Below are positions 50,790-58,757 of a DNA stretch of 64,000 bases, in pieces. Source of the stretch: Streptomyces sp. SID13031. Lineage in GTDB: Bacteria; Actinomycetota; Actinomycetes; Propionibacteriales; Kribbellaceae. Positions within the stretch are counted from its first letter, which is position 1; each line of letters starts with the position of its first letter. The stretch covers positions 62,001-126,000 of the forward strand of contig NZ_JAAGLV010000001.1 of assembly GCF_010548305.1 (NCBI RefSeq). The letters run 5' to 3'. The position numbers were made by a program, and so were the translations under genes. Under the pieces are notes generated by a model, which was not told where the DNA came from, ran no database searches, and worked only from the letters and a program-made list of their open reading frames with translations.

Positions 50790-53555
50790 GTGACGGAGCA
50801 GCCTGACGGGGAGAGCACGCCCGCACCTGGCTCCGAGGTCGCAGCCGGTCCAGAGATCCTGGAAGCACGGATCCGCGGCCTCCAGTTCGCGCTCGGGCAG
50901 CTGCTCGAGAACGCTCGTCAGCTCACGCGAGGCGAGCACCAGCGCGCAGTACAGCTGCATCGCCACTTACAGGCCGAAACCGCGGCCGCCCGGCGCGAAT
51001 CGCGAGGCCTGGTCGAGGCCGCCACCACGGAGGCGCTGTCGGCCGCTGAGCCCGCCGCGCGTCTACTGGCCGACCGGCTGGCGCCTGGCCTGGCATCCAT
51101 TCCCCCCAACGACGCGCGCTGGCGTTCCCGGCAGTACGTCGGCACCGGCACCCCGTCGTACGTGCGAGTCGGCGCCCTCGATTCCGGTACGCCGGTAGTG
51201 GCGCCCTTGTTGCGTACGAACGGGTGGAAGGTGACCGCCGATCGCAACGAGTCGGCCCGCCGGTTGCTGCAGAGCGTCGCGTTGCGGCTGATCTCGGCGG
51301 CCGAGCCGTTCCGGTTGCGGATCGACGCGTTCGACCCACGGCTGACCGGGACGATGGGCCTGCTCGGGCACCTGACCACGAAGTACCCGCAATTGGTGCC
51401 GAGGGCAACGCACACGGCCGACCAGTTGCACACGGTGCTGTCCGGGCTGGTCGACGTCTCGTCGTTGCGTGCCAGCAGGCAAGCACAGTTGGGGCACAAG
51501 CACTTCGAGGACCTCGTCCGCGAGACCGGGCGCGTCACCGATCCATACCGGTTGATCGTGCTGTTCGACTACCCGTCCGGCATCGACCAGCTGGCCCAGC
51601 GCGACCTGGTCCGGCTGGCGGCGACCGGCGCGGATCGGGGCATCTGCTTCCTGGTCCACCACGACCCGGCCAGTGCCGGCGAGCACGAGGTCGACGCTCG
51701 CCAGTTGCTGGAGCTGCTCAATCCCGTTGCCATCGCCAACGAGAAGGTCGAGCTGTCGCAGCTGCCGAACGTGCCTGCCCGGCTCGACCCGGCCTTCGAC
51801 GCGAACATCGCCGCCGGCGTCTGTGACATCGTCGCCGAGCTGGCCGAGATCGCTGTCCTGCCGACGATCGAGTTCAACCGGACACTGCCGGACAGATCCA
51901 CCTGGTGGCAGCCCGTCACCGACGAGATCAGCACGGTGATCGGGTACGACGATCGCACGCCGGCGCTGGTGCGGTTGCGCAGCGGCAACCCGGCGCTGCC
52001 GCATGTGCTCGTGGGTGGCGCTGTGGGGCAGGGCAAGTCCAACCTGCTGCTCGTGCTGATCCACGGTCTGGCCGCGCGGTACGACCCGGCGGATCTGGAG
52101 ATGTACCTGCTCGACTTCAAGCACGGGGTGGAGTTCTCGGCGCTCGGGCCGGCCGGCGAGCGGGAGCATTGGCTGCCGCATGTGCGGGTGCTCGGGGTGC
52201 ACAGTGACCGGGCGTTCGGCCTCGCGGTACTGCGGCATCTGTCCGACGAGTTGGCTCGGCGGAGCGAGATCTTCAAGTCACACGGCAATGTGGCCGACAT
52301 CGCCGAGCTTCCCCCGGGTCCTGGCCGGCCGCCGCGCATCCTCGCAGTACTGGATGAGTTCCAGGTGTTGCTCGAAGATGATGACGAGCTGGCCGATGAG
52401 GCTGCGCGGTTGCTGGAGCGGCTGGTGCGACTCGGGCGGGCGTACGGCGTGCACGTGGTGCTCGCGACGCAGACGATCGAGGGCGTGAAACGGTTGTCGA
52501 CGCGGCGCGACTCGATCTTCGGGCAGGTGCCGTACCGGATCGCGTTGAAGACGACGCCGGCTGACGCGCAGGCGATTCTGCGGACGGGCAACACGGCCGC
52601 GGCGGAGTTGCAGTTCCGCGGCGAGGCGGTGCTGAACGCGAACTTCGGCTCGCCCGACGACAACCAGCACGTGCTGGTGAGCTTTGCGGACAAGGCTGTG
52701 CTGGATGATCTGCGCCGTGAGTTGTGGGTGAGATCCGGTACTACGCACCCGCCACGTATTTTCCACCTGGCCGAGCCGGCGCGGCTGACCGATACTGCGG
52801 CAGCTGTCCAGCCCGAACTCGGGCGACCGTGGACCGGGTTGCCGATCGCGGTGACCGAGGAGCCGGTTTCGGTGGAGGTGCGGCCGGAGCCTGGCGCCGG
52901 AGTACTGGTGCTGGGCGATGGGCCGGGGGACGCGCTCGGGGTGCTGACCGGGCTCGCGACGTCGGCGGCCGCGGCAGCCGCAGTACCGCCTCGCTTCATC
53001 TTCCTGGATGGCACGGATTCGGCGCCTGTGGTTGCTGAGGGCAAGGATTCGCTGATCCAGACGTTGCGGCAGCTCGGCTGCGAGGTCGAGACGGTGGACA
53101 AGCACGGCGATGTCGTACCGCGGCTGTTCTCGTTGCGGGACTCGGTGCGCGACGGGCACGTGGGCGGTACGACGTACCTGCTGGGGTTCGGGTTTCACGG
53201 CGTACCGAAGATGCAGACGCATGCCGAGGGGTTCTTCGAGAGCCCGGCCAATGCGCTGCAGGACATCGTGCGAGACGGGCCGGCCCAAGGGCTGGTCACG
53301 TTCGGGTGGTGGAACCGGCTGCACGTCTGCACCGAGCAACTCGGGTACGGGCGGGCCAATGTGGCGACACACGTCTTCCTACGGCACCCGCAGGACGGCG
53401 TACGGGCTGTCGCTGGGCCGTTGGTGCGGTGGGCGTCGGAGCCGCATCGCGCGTTGCTGTGGGACGGGCTGCACCCGGAGGCACAGGTCGTCGTACCGTT
53501 TGCGCCGCTGCGCGCGGATGAGGTCGATCGGTACTTGGAGCTGGTGCGCCGATGA
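50790..53555 (+). CDS. FtsK/EccC-like three-lobed ATPase
   Basis: 921 residues from GTG 50790 (GGAAGGA nine bases upstream; frame open to 50700). No transmembrane helix is seen. An N-terminal helical coil (residues 20-100) precedes a first domain with VGALDSGTPVVAPLLRTNGW and LRIDAFDPRLTGTMGLLGHL. The middle domain is an active FtsK-type ATPase: LVGGAVGQGKSNLLLVL (Walker A Lys near 416), YLLDFKHGVEFSAL, ILAVLDEFQVLLEDDDEL (Walker B near 521), VVLATQTIEGVKRL. The last ~270 residues resemble another P-loop domain with a broken Walker A (VLVLGDGPGDALGVLTG). This tandem layout resembles EccC/EssC ATPases of type VII secretion, but the membrane part is missing and instead encoded by the next gene. 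Coupled to it by ATGA. Confidence 0.85.
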   Translation: MTEQPDGESTPAPGSEVAAGPEILEARIRGLQFALGQLLENARQLTRGEHQRAVQLHRHLQAETAAARRESRGLVEAATTEALSAAEPAARLLADRLAPGLASIPPNDARWRSRQYVGTGTPSYVRVGALDSGTPVVAPLLRTNGWKVTADRNESARRLLQSVALRLISAAEPFRLRIDAFDPRLTGTMGLLGHLTTKYPQLVPRATHTADQLHTVLSGLVDVSSLRASRQAQLGHKHFEDLVRETGRVTDPYRLIVLFDYPSGIDQLAQRDLVRLAATGADRGICFLVHHDPASAGEHEVDARQLLELLNPVAIANEKVELSQLPNVPARLDPAFDANIAAGVCDIVAELAEIAVLPTIEFNRTLPDRSTWWQPVTDEISTVIGYDDRTPALVRLRSGNPALPHVLVGGAVGQGKSNLLLVLIHGLAARYDPADLEMYLLDFKHGVEFSALGPAGEREHWLPHVRVLGVHSDRAFGLAVLRHLSDELARRSEIFKSHGNVADIAELPPGPGRPPRILAVLDEFQVLLEDDDELADEAARLLERLVRLGRAYGVHVVLATQTIEGVKRLSTRRDSIFGQVPYRIALKTTPADAQAILRTGNTAAAELQFRGEAVLNANFGSPDDNQHVLVSFADKAVLDDLRRELWVRSGTTHPPRIFHLAEPARLTDTAAAVQPELGRPWTGLPIAVTEEPVSVEVRPEPGAGVLVLGDGPGDALGVLTGLATSAAAAAAVPPRFIFLDGTDSAPVVAEGKDSLIQTLRQLGCEVETVDKHGDVVPRLFSLRDSVRDGHVGGTTYLLGFGFHGVPKMQTHAEGFFESPANALQDIVRDGPAQGLVTFGWWNRLHVCTEQLGYGRANVATHVFLRHPQDGVRAVAGPLVRWASEPHRALLWDGLHPEAQVVVPFAPLRADEVDRYLELVRR

Positions 53556-54232
53556 AGACAGAGCAGCAGCAGTGGACGGAGTACGCGCGGGCGCTCCGGC
53601 AAGTCGCGGGGGCTCGGGCGGACGCGCAGCAGACGCAGGACCGGGTGACAGCTCACCGGTCCAAGGCCGAAGCCACGGCGATGGCCGAGGCGGACGCCAT
53701 GGCCGAGCGGGGGCGCAAGCTGGAGATCCGGCTCAACACGCTCGCGGAGAAGGCGGCCGGGAGTCTGCAGCGGGCGGGCCTGCCGCTGGAGGGTAAGCGC
53801 GCCTCCATCCCGCTGCCGGAGATGCGCGGTATGACTGACATGGAAGCGGCCGCCACGAAGCTCACCAAGCAACTCGCGGAGACCGTTGACAAGCTGGAAG
53901 ACGTTCGCAAGACGGCCCGGGCGGAGCAGGAGCGTCGCAAGCGCCGTACGATCAGCGCCGTCGAGGTACTGGTCGGCTTCGTCCTGGTCTGGGTAGCGAG
54001 GGGATCCCTCCTGGCCGGCCTGGAGGCCGCAGCGATTGCGGCGGTCACCCTGCTGGCTGCGTCGCGCGTACTGGGTCTGCCGCGGCTGCCCGGTGCTCGC
54101 TGGTGGGGCTGGGGCGGGGCGGCTCTGGTCGTCGTCCTGATGGCAGCAGGACTGCCGTGGTGGCTGGCGATCCTGGTGCCGGCCGCAGTGGCCGGTACGG
54201 CGATCGTGCTGCCGAAGAAGCGCAACCCCTAG
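53552..54232 (+). CDS. Coiled-coil protein with C-terminal transmembrane helices
   Basis: 226 residues. Residues 1-140 form long helices rich in Ala, Glu, Arg and Gln (TAHRSKAEATAMAEADAMAER), probably coiled coil. Residues 143-222 hold about three or four membrane helices (AVEVLVGFVLVWVARGSLLAGL, AAALVVVLMAAGLPWWLAIL), ending in basic KKRNP. It is fused in expression to the FtsK-like ATPase (ATGA) and may be its membrane anchor or a channel part. No homologue recognised; position between motor and secreted-type proteins is the only clue. Confidence 0.8.
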   Translation: MKTEQQQWTEYARALRQVAGARADAQQTQDRVTAHRSKAEATAMAEADAMAERGRKLEIRLNTLAEKAAGSLQRAGLPLEGKRASIPLPEMRGMTDMEAAATKLTKQLAETVDKLEDVRKTARAEQERRKRRTISAVEVLVGFVLVWVARGSLLAGLEAAAIAAVTLLAASRVLGLPRLPGARWWGWGGAALVVVLMAAGLPWWLAILVPAAVAGTAIVLPKKRNP

Positions 54233-54248
54233 GAAGAAGAGGCAGTAA

Positions 54249-54509
54249 GTGTCCGACGTACAGCGGCTCAAGGAACAGCTGCACCAGGTCTCCGCCGAGG
54301 CCAAGCAGGCAGCTGGCGGCTTGGCCGGGTTCAAGCTCCGCTTCATCCAGCACAGCGCCCAGGTGGAGAGTCTGATCGCCGGTACGGCGACCGGGGTGGA
54401 TCGCGACATCTCCGAGATCCTCGACGCCGCGGGCAAGGCGGTCGAACAGGCAGCCGAGGCACTGGAGATCGCCTCGGCCGGCTGCAAGAGCTACGCCGAC
54501 CAGATCTGA
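54249..54509 (+). CDS. Small helical protein, WXG100-like in size
   Basis: 86 residues, all helical: VQRLKEQLHQVSAEAKQAAGGL, FKLRFIQHSAQVESLIAG, VDRDISEILDAAGKAVEQAAEAL. Size, helical hairpin shape and place beside an FtsK/EccC-like ATPase recall the WXG100 substrates of type VII systems, but there is no W-x-G turn; a Gly-Thr-Ala-Thr-Gly stretch lies in the turn region instead. GTG 54249 with AAGAAGAGG upstream. May be a chaperone, partner or secreted subunit for the toxin encoded next. Confidence 0.75.
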   Translation: MSDVQRLKEQLHQVSAEAKQAAGGLAGFKLRFIQHSAQVESLIAGTATGVDRDISEILDAAGKAVEQAAEALEIASAGCKSYADQI

Positions 54510-54514
54510 GATCG

Positions 54515-55819
54515 ATGCCCTCCGACCTGCAGCGGGTGGCGCGCGGACTGGTCGAGTGTCTGAACGAGGTACCTGCTGTGGTGGCGCACCTGCAGCGCAC
54601 GGCTGAGCGGTGTCGCGAGAACGCGGCGCTGGCGATCGCGGCGTCGCAGGGGCAGGCAACTGTTGCCGCGCAGCAGTTGGATGCGGCTGCGCGCGCGTGT
54701 GAGCAGGCCGCGCACTACTTGTCGATGGCGCCGCCCAAGGCGAAGACCTGGGCCGAGCGTCTCGTCGGCGCGCCCCGATCGGGCGATCGGCCGGATGCAC
54801 AATCGGCGGATCGCAACCGCGCGACCGGCGGCTCGTCGGACATCGCCGAGCGAGACCTGTTCGGCCGGGTCACCCGTACGTCGCTGCCCTTCAAGCCCTT
54901 GGAAGATGCCGAGGGCAAGGAGCCACCGCTGATCACGGTCGCCCGCAAAGCCTTCGAGAAGCTCCGCAAACAGCAGGAGAAGGCCGAAGAGGAGCGAGAG
55001 CAGCCGGAGGAACTCGAGGTCGAGATCGTCGTCGCGGAGACCGGCGAGATCGAGGTGGTCGACCAGAAACCCCCCGAAGACCGCGACTACGAAATCAAGG
55101 TAGAACTCGACACGGCCGCCACCGACCTCCTGAAGTCAATGCAAGAACACGGCCAGCAAACCTGGACGGCCGCCACCATCCTCATCGCCCCCACCCGGGT
55201 AACCGCCACCTTCACCTACCCCGACGAGCCCCCACCCACGCCGGCCCCGGTGATCATCGACGTAGAGCTGCCCGAACCATCTGCCCCCGCGGCCGATAGT
55301 CAGCCTCCGCCACAACCCGAGGTACCGGAAATCGACGTCGCCCTCGACGACCTTCCGGACTTCGAGCCAGCGTTCCACCGACGCGCACTGGGCGATGACT
55401 TCGCTCCGAGCGTCCACGATCCCCACCGCGGTTTCTCGGCAAAAGAGCTGAGAATCGCGGAGCGTCTTGTCGGAGAAGGCTGGAGAATCGATGCGAGGCT
55501 TGTCGACAATGGGTCGGATGATCCGAATCCGGACGGGATGACACGCAAGGACCGTTCTGACCGAGGTTCCGTGATCGAGTTCAAGACCTTGGAGACCGCC
55601 AGGGTCGAGACGGTCAAACGCAACATACTCAAAGCCGGCAGGCAGGTCCGATCGGTTGACGGTGAAGTGGTTGTCGACGGCCGGAACGTCAAGCTCGGTG
55701 AGGCTGACGCCCGGGAGGCGTACCGCGCCGCGGCGAGGCAGCCGGGAGCGACCGTTGCCAGGGTTGTGCACTTGATTCTCGGCGATGGACGGATGATCAC
55801 GTATGCGAAGGAGAACTGA
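54515..55819 (+). CDS. Toxin with helical N-terminus and CdiA-like nuclease C-terminus
   Basis: 434 residues. The first ~85 residues are a helical hairpin (VARGLVECLNEVPAVVAHLQ, AARACEQAAHYLSMAPP) that could be the secretion or partner-binding part. An acidic, proline-rich linker (~150-300) follows. The C-terminal ~130 residues are the toxin: FSAKELRIAERLVGEGWRI, SVIEFKTLETARVETVKRNI, KAGRQVRSV, LGEADAREAYRAAARQ and HLILGDGRMITYAKEN. This is the pattern of CdiA-type contact-dependent tRNA nuclease domains (S-A-K-E, E-F-K-T, R-Q, GDG-x-I-x-Y), with Glu355 and Lys357 as likely catalytic residues. It starts 5 bases after the 86-residue gene and overlaps the immunity gene by one base (TGATG). Confidence 0.85.
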   Translation: MPSDLQRVARGLVECLNEVPAVVAHLQRTAERCRENAALAIAASQGQATVAAQQLDAAARACEQAAHYLSMAPPKAKTWAERLVGAPRSGDRPDAQSADRNRATGGSSDIAERDLFGRVTRTSLPFKPLEDAEGKEPPLITVARKAFEKLRKQQEKAEEEREQPEELEVEIVVAETGEIEVVDQKPPEDRDYEIKVELDTAATDLLKSMQEHGQQTWTAATILIAPTRVTATFTYPDEPPPTPAPVIIDVELPEPSAPAADSQPPPQPEVPEIDVALDDLPDFEPAFHRRALGDDFAPSVHDPHRGFSAKELRIAERLVGEGWRIDARLVDNGSDDPNPDGMTRKDRSDRGSVIEFKTLETARVETVKRNILKAGRQVRSVDGEVVVDGRNVKLGEADAREAYRAAARQPGATVARVVHLILGDGRMITYAKEN

Positions 55820-56277
55820 TGGCCACCGATGAGAGCATCTTTCTGCAGCTCGACGATGACCCGGAGCAGGTGGCCGAGTGGTTGGTGGCCGTGTTGCCAT
55901 TCGAGCGGTTGTCGGGGGGGCAGGACGAGGTTGTACTGCGTGGTGCTGCGGCTACCGTTGATGGGTGGCTGCGAGTGGCGGTCAGCCGGAATATCTATGT
56001 CTCGCCGGACGCCGGGCCCGACGAGCTTCAGGCGATCGACGCTTATCCGATCGAGATCGGGATCAGGTACAAGCCGGATGAGGTTCTGCGGCGCGAGGCA
56101 CGGCTGGCCTTCGACAAACTGGTTGAGGCACGGCCAGAGATACCGATGCTCCTGGTGCACGAGGTGACGATCTTGGATGCGGCTCACCTGCCGGGAACCG
56201 GTACGCAGTACTTCGAGGAGTCGGTCACCGTCGATGCTCCGGATCAGGACAAATGGCGGGAGTGGGTGCGTAGCTGA
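55819..56277 (+). CDS. Immunity-like protein, copy 1
   Basis: 152 residues, directly coupled to the toxin (TGATG). Conserved blocks shared with the next two genes: an N-terminal SIFLQLDDDPEQVAEWLVAVL, VDGWLRVAV, FDKLVEARPEIPMLLVHEV, AAHLPGTGTQYF and a final DAPDQDKWREWV. The position after a CdiA-type toxin and the repetition in tandem make an immunity function very likely; no family name is known to me. It should bind and block the nuclease made from the gene before it. Confidence 0.82.
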   Translation: MATDESIFLQLDDDPEQVAEWLVAVLPFERLSGGQDEVVLRGAAATVDGWLRVAVSRNIYVSPDAGPDELQAIDAYPIEIGIRYKPDEVLRREARLAFDKLVEARPEIPMLLVHEVTILDAAHLPGTGTQYFEESVTVDAPDQDKWREWVRS

Positions 56278-56311
56278 GTAGCCAATCGGCTGCCAGTCCG
56301 AAGGAGCAATG

Positions 56312-56800
56312 ATGTCGACTGTCGAGAACGTCTTTCTGCAGACGGATCTGGCGGGTCAGCAGGTACTCGACGATTGGCTGGTGCCCCTGTTCGGGCTTGA
56401 GAGCGTCCCGGGCGAGCCGTCTGAGGGTGGGGAGTACTACGCACGAGGCCCCGCGATCGGCGTCGATGGCTGGCTGGGGTTCGTGGTTCGTCCCAACAGC
56501 TTTCAGGGAGTCGACCCGGAGCCCGACGACGTCCAGGCCTTCGACGCCTATCCGCCGGAGACAGCCATCCGCTACGGAACCCGAGTGGAGGGCGTGCAGG
56601 AGCAGCAGGCGAGGCTCATCTTCGAGAAGTTGGTCGAGACGCGACCAGACGTGCCGATGCTTCTGGCGCACGACTTGGACCTCCTGGTTGGCGCCCATCT
56701 ACCCGGCGGCGGCACGCAGTACTGGCCAGACCCCCCGACCGTGGATGCGCCAGACCAGGACGACTGGCGCCCCTGGGTCACTGAGACACGCGGTCGATGA
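56312..56800 (+). CDS. Immunity-like protein, copy 2
   Basis: 162 residues. ATG 56312 is preferred over 56309 because AAGGAG lies five bases upstream. It repeats the pattern of copy 1: VFLQTDLAGQQVLDDWLVPL, VDGWLGFVV, FEKLVETRPDVPMLLAHDL, GAHLPGGGTQYW, DAPDQDDWRPWV. Sequence identity to copy 1 is moderate, so it may protect against a related but different toxin variant. Confidence 0.85.
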   Translation: MSTVENVFLQTDLAGQQVLDDWLVPLFGLESVPGEPSEGGEYYARGPAIGVDGWLGFVVRPNSFQGVDPEPDDVQAFDAYPPETAIRYGTRVEGVQEQQARLIFEKLVETRPDVPMLLAHDLDLLVGAHLPGGGTQYWPDPPTVDAPDQDDWRPWVTETRGR

Positions 56801-56839
56801 CGGAGTACCTCGAAGATGGGCTGGAGACGCTGATTCCGG

Positions 56840-57264
56840 ATGGCGGATAGTGACGAGATCTTTCTGGCGGTCGTGTCGACACCTGGAGACCATGGGTTCT
56901 GCGACGGGGGAGTAGCGGCGACGATGGGGACGGGTGGCTCGGGTTCTTGGTGCATCGGAATTGGCATGTGCTGGTTGATGCTGAGCCGGGGGAGGCGCAG
57001 GCGATTGATCCGTACTCGGTTCAGGTTGACGTCTCGTACGGCGGTGGTGACGATGCGGTGCAGGAGCGGGAGGCTCGACTGGTTTTCGAGCGGCTGGCTG
57101 AAGCGGGGCTGGGGATCCCCATGCTGCTGGTTCATGACGTGACTTATCTGGTGGCAGCGCATCTGCCGGATGCCGGCACGCATTACTTCGCGGCCGGTGT
57201 CAGCATGGACGAGCCGGATCTGGCCCAGTGGCGAGACTGGGTTTCCGAGGTACGCGGGCTCTGA
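56840..57264 (+). pseudogene. Immunity-like protein, copy 3, frameshifted
   Basis: Third tandem copy. It starts at ATG 56840 (MADSDEIFLAVVSTPG), a shortened N-terminus, but near base 56920 the frame must change to continue with DGDGWLGFLVHRNWH, VFERLAEAGLGIPMLLVHDV, AAHLPDAGTHYF and MDEPDLAQWRDWV, the family pattern. One frameshift and an N-terminal deletion make it broken, although a start at 56947 could give a truncated product. Confidence 0.7.
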
Positions 57265-57410
57265 AGGACAGCTACTTGTGGGCGGTGATCCGGGGTTACG
57301 GAGGCCCAGGGGGCGGGTCAGCTTCAACCCCTGGTCGATGTCGGCTGACGAGTACGACGCGCTGGCCGGATTCGCGACCGCGGTGGCGGAGCGAATGCGG
57401 CTCTGACCAG
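57265..57410 (+). pseudogene. Remnant of another C-terminal domain, frameshifted
   Basis: Two frames join to a typical C-terminus: LWAVIRGYGGPGG in one and VSFNPWSMSADEYDALAGFATAVAERMRL in pieces (FNPWSMSADEYDALAGF) in the next. This end pattern is common in actinobacterial hypothetical proteins that follow toxin or immunity genes. Likely a dead remnant of one more cassette element. Confidence 0.4.
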
Positions 57411-57543
57411 GCTCAGCGGCGGTCGCCGACGGGGATACGGAAACTGCTTTGAGGTACTTCCAGAAAAGTTCTGTGGGATCGGCGTCATGAAGGCGTCACC
57501 GGGCCGTCACTACGAGTGAACCCATCCCCACAGGGAAGTGGAA
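57411..57543. other. Intergenic region
   Basis: No gene seen. A GAAAAGTTCTG stretch and a direct GGCGTC...GGCGTC pair give it a slightly lower GC content and could mark a promoter for the small gene group starting at 57544. Confidence 0.4.
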
Positions 57544-57636
57544 GTGATCGAAGTGAACGACAGCTATTCGATGCCGCTGATGGGAACACCGACAGGCGGC
57601 CGCCGCACGCCTTCGACCGGACGCCGGGTGCACTGA
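57544..57636 (+). CDS. Possible 30-residue leader peptide
   Basis: A GTG-started frame of 30 codons (alternative GTG at 57553) that stops in TGATG, overlapping by one base the ATG of the next gene. It encodes Asn-Asp-Ser-Tyr-Ser then PLMGTPTGGRRTPSTGRR, a Gly/Thr/Arg-rich end. The tight coupling suggests it is translated; it may be a small protein or a leader that couples translation. No ribosome site is clear. Confidence 0.4.
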   Translation: MIEVNDSYSMPLMGTPTGGRRTPSTGRRVH

Positions 57637-57860
57637 TGCCTGATGATCCGGCAGGAGCTCAACGTCGCCGCGTACGAGTGTGGTTCGGGGACCACGTCGT
57701 CGCGGACTACTGGGCGGAGGCCGACGTGGCCGACCGCTATGCAGCCGCCATGTCACGCCGGTTCGCCGGCCTGAAGGTGACCAGCGAACCGATCTCCGTC
57801 GCGGATCCCGGCGGGCAGGCCCTGCCGGGGGAGAGGTTGTGGGAGGTCGCGCCGAAATGA
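57636..57860 (+). CDS. Small uncharacterised protein (74 aa)
   Basis: Starts at ATG 57636, coupled by TGATG to the small frame before it, and ends overlapping the next gene (ATGA). Contains VRVWFGDHVVADYWAEADVADRYAAAM in pieces (VWFGDHVVADYWAEAD). Similar short proteins recur beside the next gene's family in actinobacteria; function unknown. Confidence 0.6.
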   Translation: MPDDPAGAQRRRVRVWFGDHVVADYWAEADVADRYAAAMSRRFAGLKVTSEPISVADPGGQALPGERLWEVAPK

Positions 57861-58219
57861 CTGCCCGTCGTTTCCGGATGATCCGCCATCATGACGTGTC
57901 CGGCGTGAGCGGTACCGGGCCCGTCGCCGAGGGCGTCCAGTTCACCGACGAAGCCGTCGCGCTGCGTTGGTACGGCGACTACCCGACCACCACCGTCTGG
58001 GACAGCATCGACTCGGTGATCGCGATCCACGGTCACCAGGGTGCCACCGAGATCGAGTGGCTCGACCCCGACCCGGGGCCGGATCCGGAGCTGCCACGAC
58101 GCGCCGATCTGCCGCCCCAGCCCTGGCCGGCCCTGCACCCGGCCCCTGAACCCCCGCTGGACGAGTTCGAGTCCGGCCGGCAGACCACGACCGGATCCGG
58201 CGCCGCGGACCTGGTCTGA
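57857..58219 (+). CDS. Small uncharacterised protein (120 aa)
   Basis: Contains RRFRMIRHHDVSGVSGTG, VAEGVQFTDEAVALRWYGDYP and a WDSIDSVIAIHGHQGATEIEWL core, then a Pro-rich tail. The pattern ...HHDVSGVSGTG...FxDGAVALRW recurs as a pair with the previous gene. Function unknown. A hairpin follows its stop. Confidence 0.65.
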   Translation: MTARRFRMIRHHDVSGVSGTGPVAEGVQFTDEAVALRWYGDYPTTTVWDSIDSVIAIHGHQGATEIEWLDPDPGPDPELPRRADLPPQPWPALHPAPEPPLDEFESGRQTTTGSGAADLV

Positions 58220-58222
58220 CCC

Positions 58223-58264
58223 GAACGGGCCGGCGCCAGACTCCCTCCGGCGTCGGCCCCGTTC
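58223..58264. terminator. Terminator hairpin between convergent genes
   Basis: GAACGGGCCGGCGCC pairs with GGCGTCGGCCCCGTTC with one bulge and one mismatch. Confidence 0.6.
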
Positions 58265-58271
58265 AAACCCC

Positions 58272-58583
58272 TCAACCCATCTCGGTGGTCTCCAGCAGGT
58301 CCAGGTTGTAGAACGTCGCCGGCCCGTCGCACAACTCCATCAGCTGGGCGGCGAAGACGCCGGTGTCCTCGCGTTCGGAGTTGGCCATCGCGTCCTCGTA
58401 CGAGGCGAACTCGACGATGTGGAAGTAGCGGCCCGGGTTGTCCCGGTCGGCGCAGGCCGTCATCCGGGTCGGCGCGGGTCCTTCGTCGCCGGCCTCGCGG
58501 CCCTTGCGGAACTGCTCGCCGATCGCGCGGACCTCCTCCGGTCGCGACGTCCGGTACTCGATGATCTGAACGAAACCAGCCAT
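58272..58583 (-). CDS. ABM-fold (dimeric alpha+beta barrel) protein
   Basis: 103 residues: FVQIIEYRTSRPEEVRAIGEQF, RYFHIVEFASYEDAMANSE and LCDGPATFYNLDLLETTEM. The fold resembles antibiotic-biosynthesis monooxygenases; many are small stress or metabolism proteins without known substrate. ATG 58583 with GGGGGAG just upstream. Confidence 0.75.
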   Translation of the reverse strand: MAGFVQIIEYRTSRPEEVRAIGEQFRKGREAGDEGPAPTRMTACADRDNPGRYFHIVEFASYEDAMANSEREDTGVFAAQLMELCDGPATFYNLDLLETTEMG

Positions 58584-58757
58584 TTCTCCCCCTTGGTGTG
58601 TTTGTCCTCCTACTGCCGACAGTGCGCGCCGTCGTGAAGCCCCGCAAGGGGTGACGGGCAGGTATGACGCGGTGCGGACGGTGGGCCACGAAGAGTTGCT
58701 GTCTGCTCTCGGCAGAGGGGATGGGTTTTGTCCGTGCGGGCTGCTTGGCTGGGGTTC

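Noticed and set aside
54249..54509. True WXG100 (EsxA-like) protein
   Set aside because: Size and helical make-up fit, but the W-x-G turn is missing, so I only call it WXG100-like.
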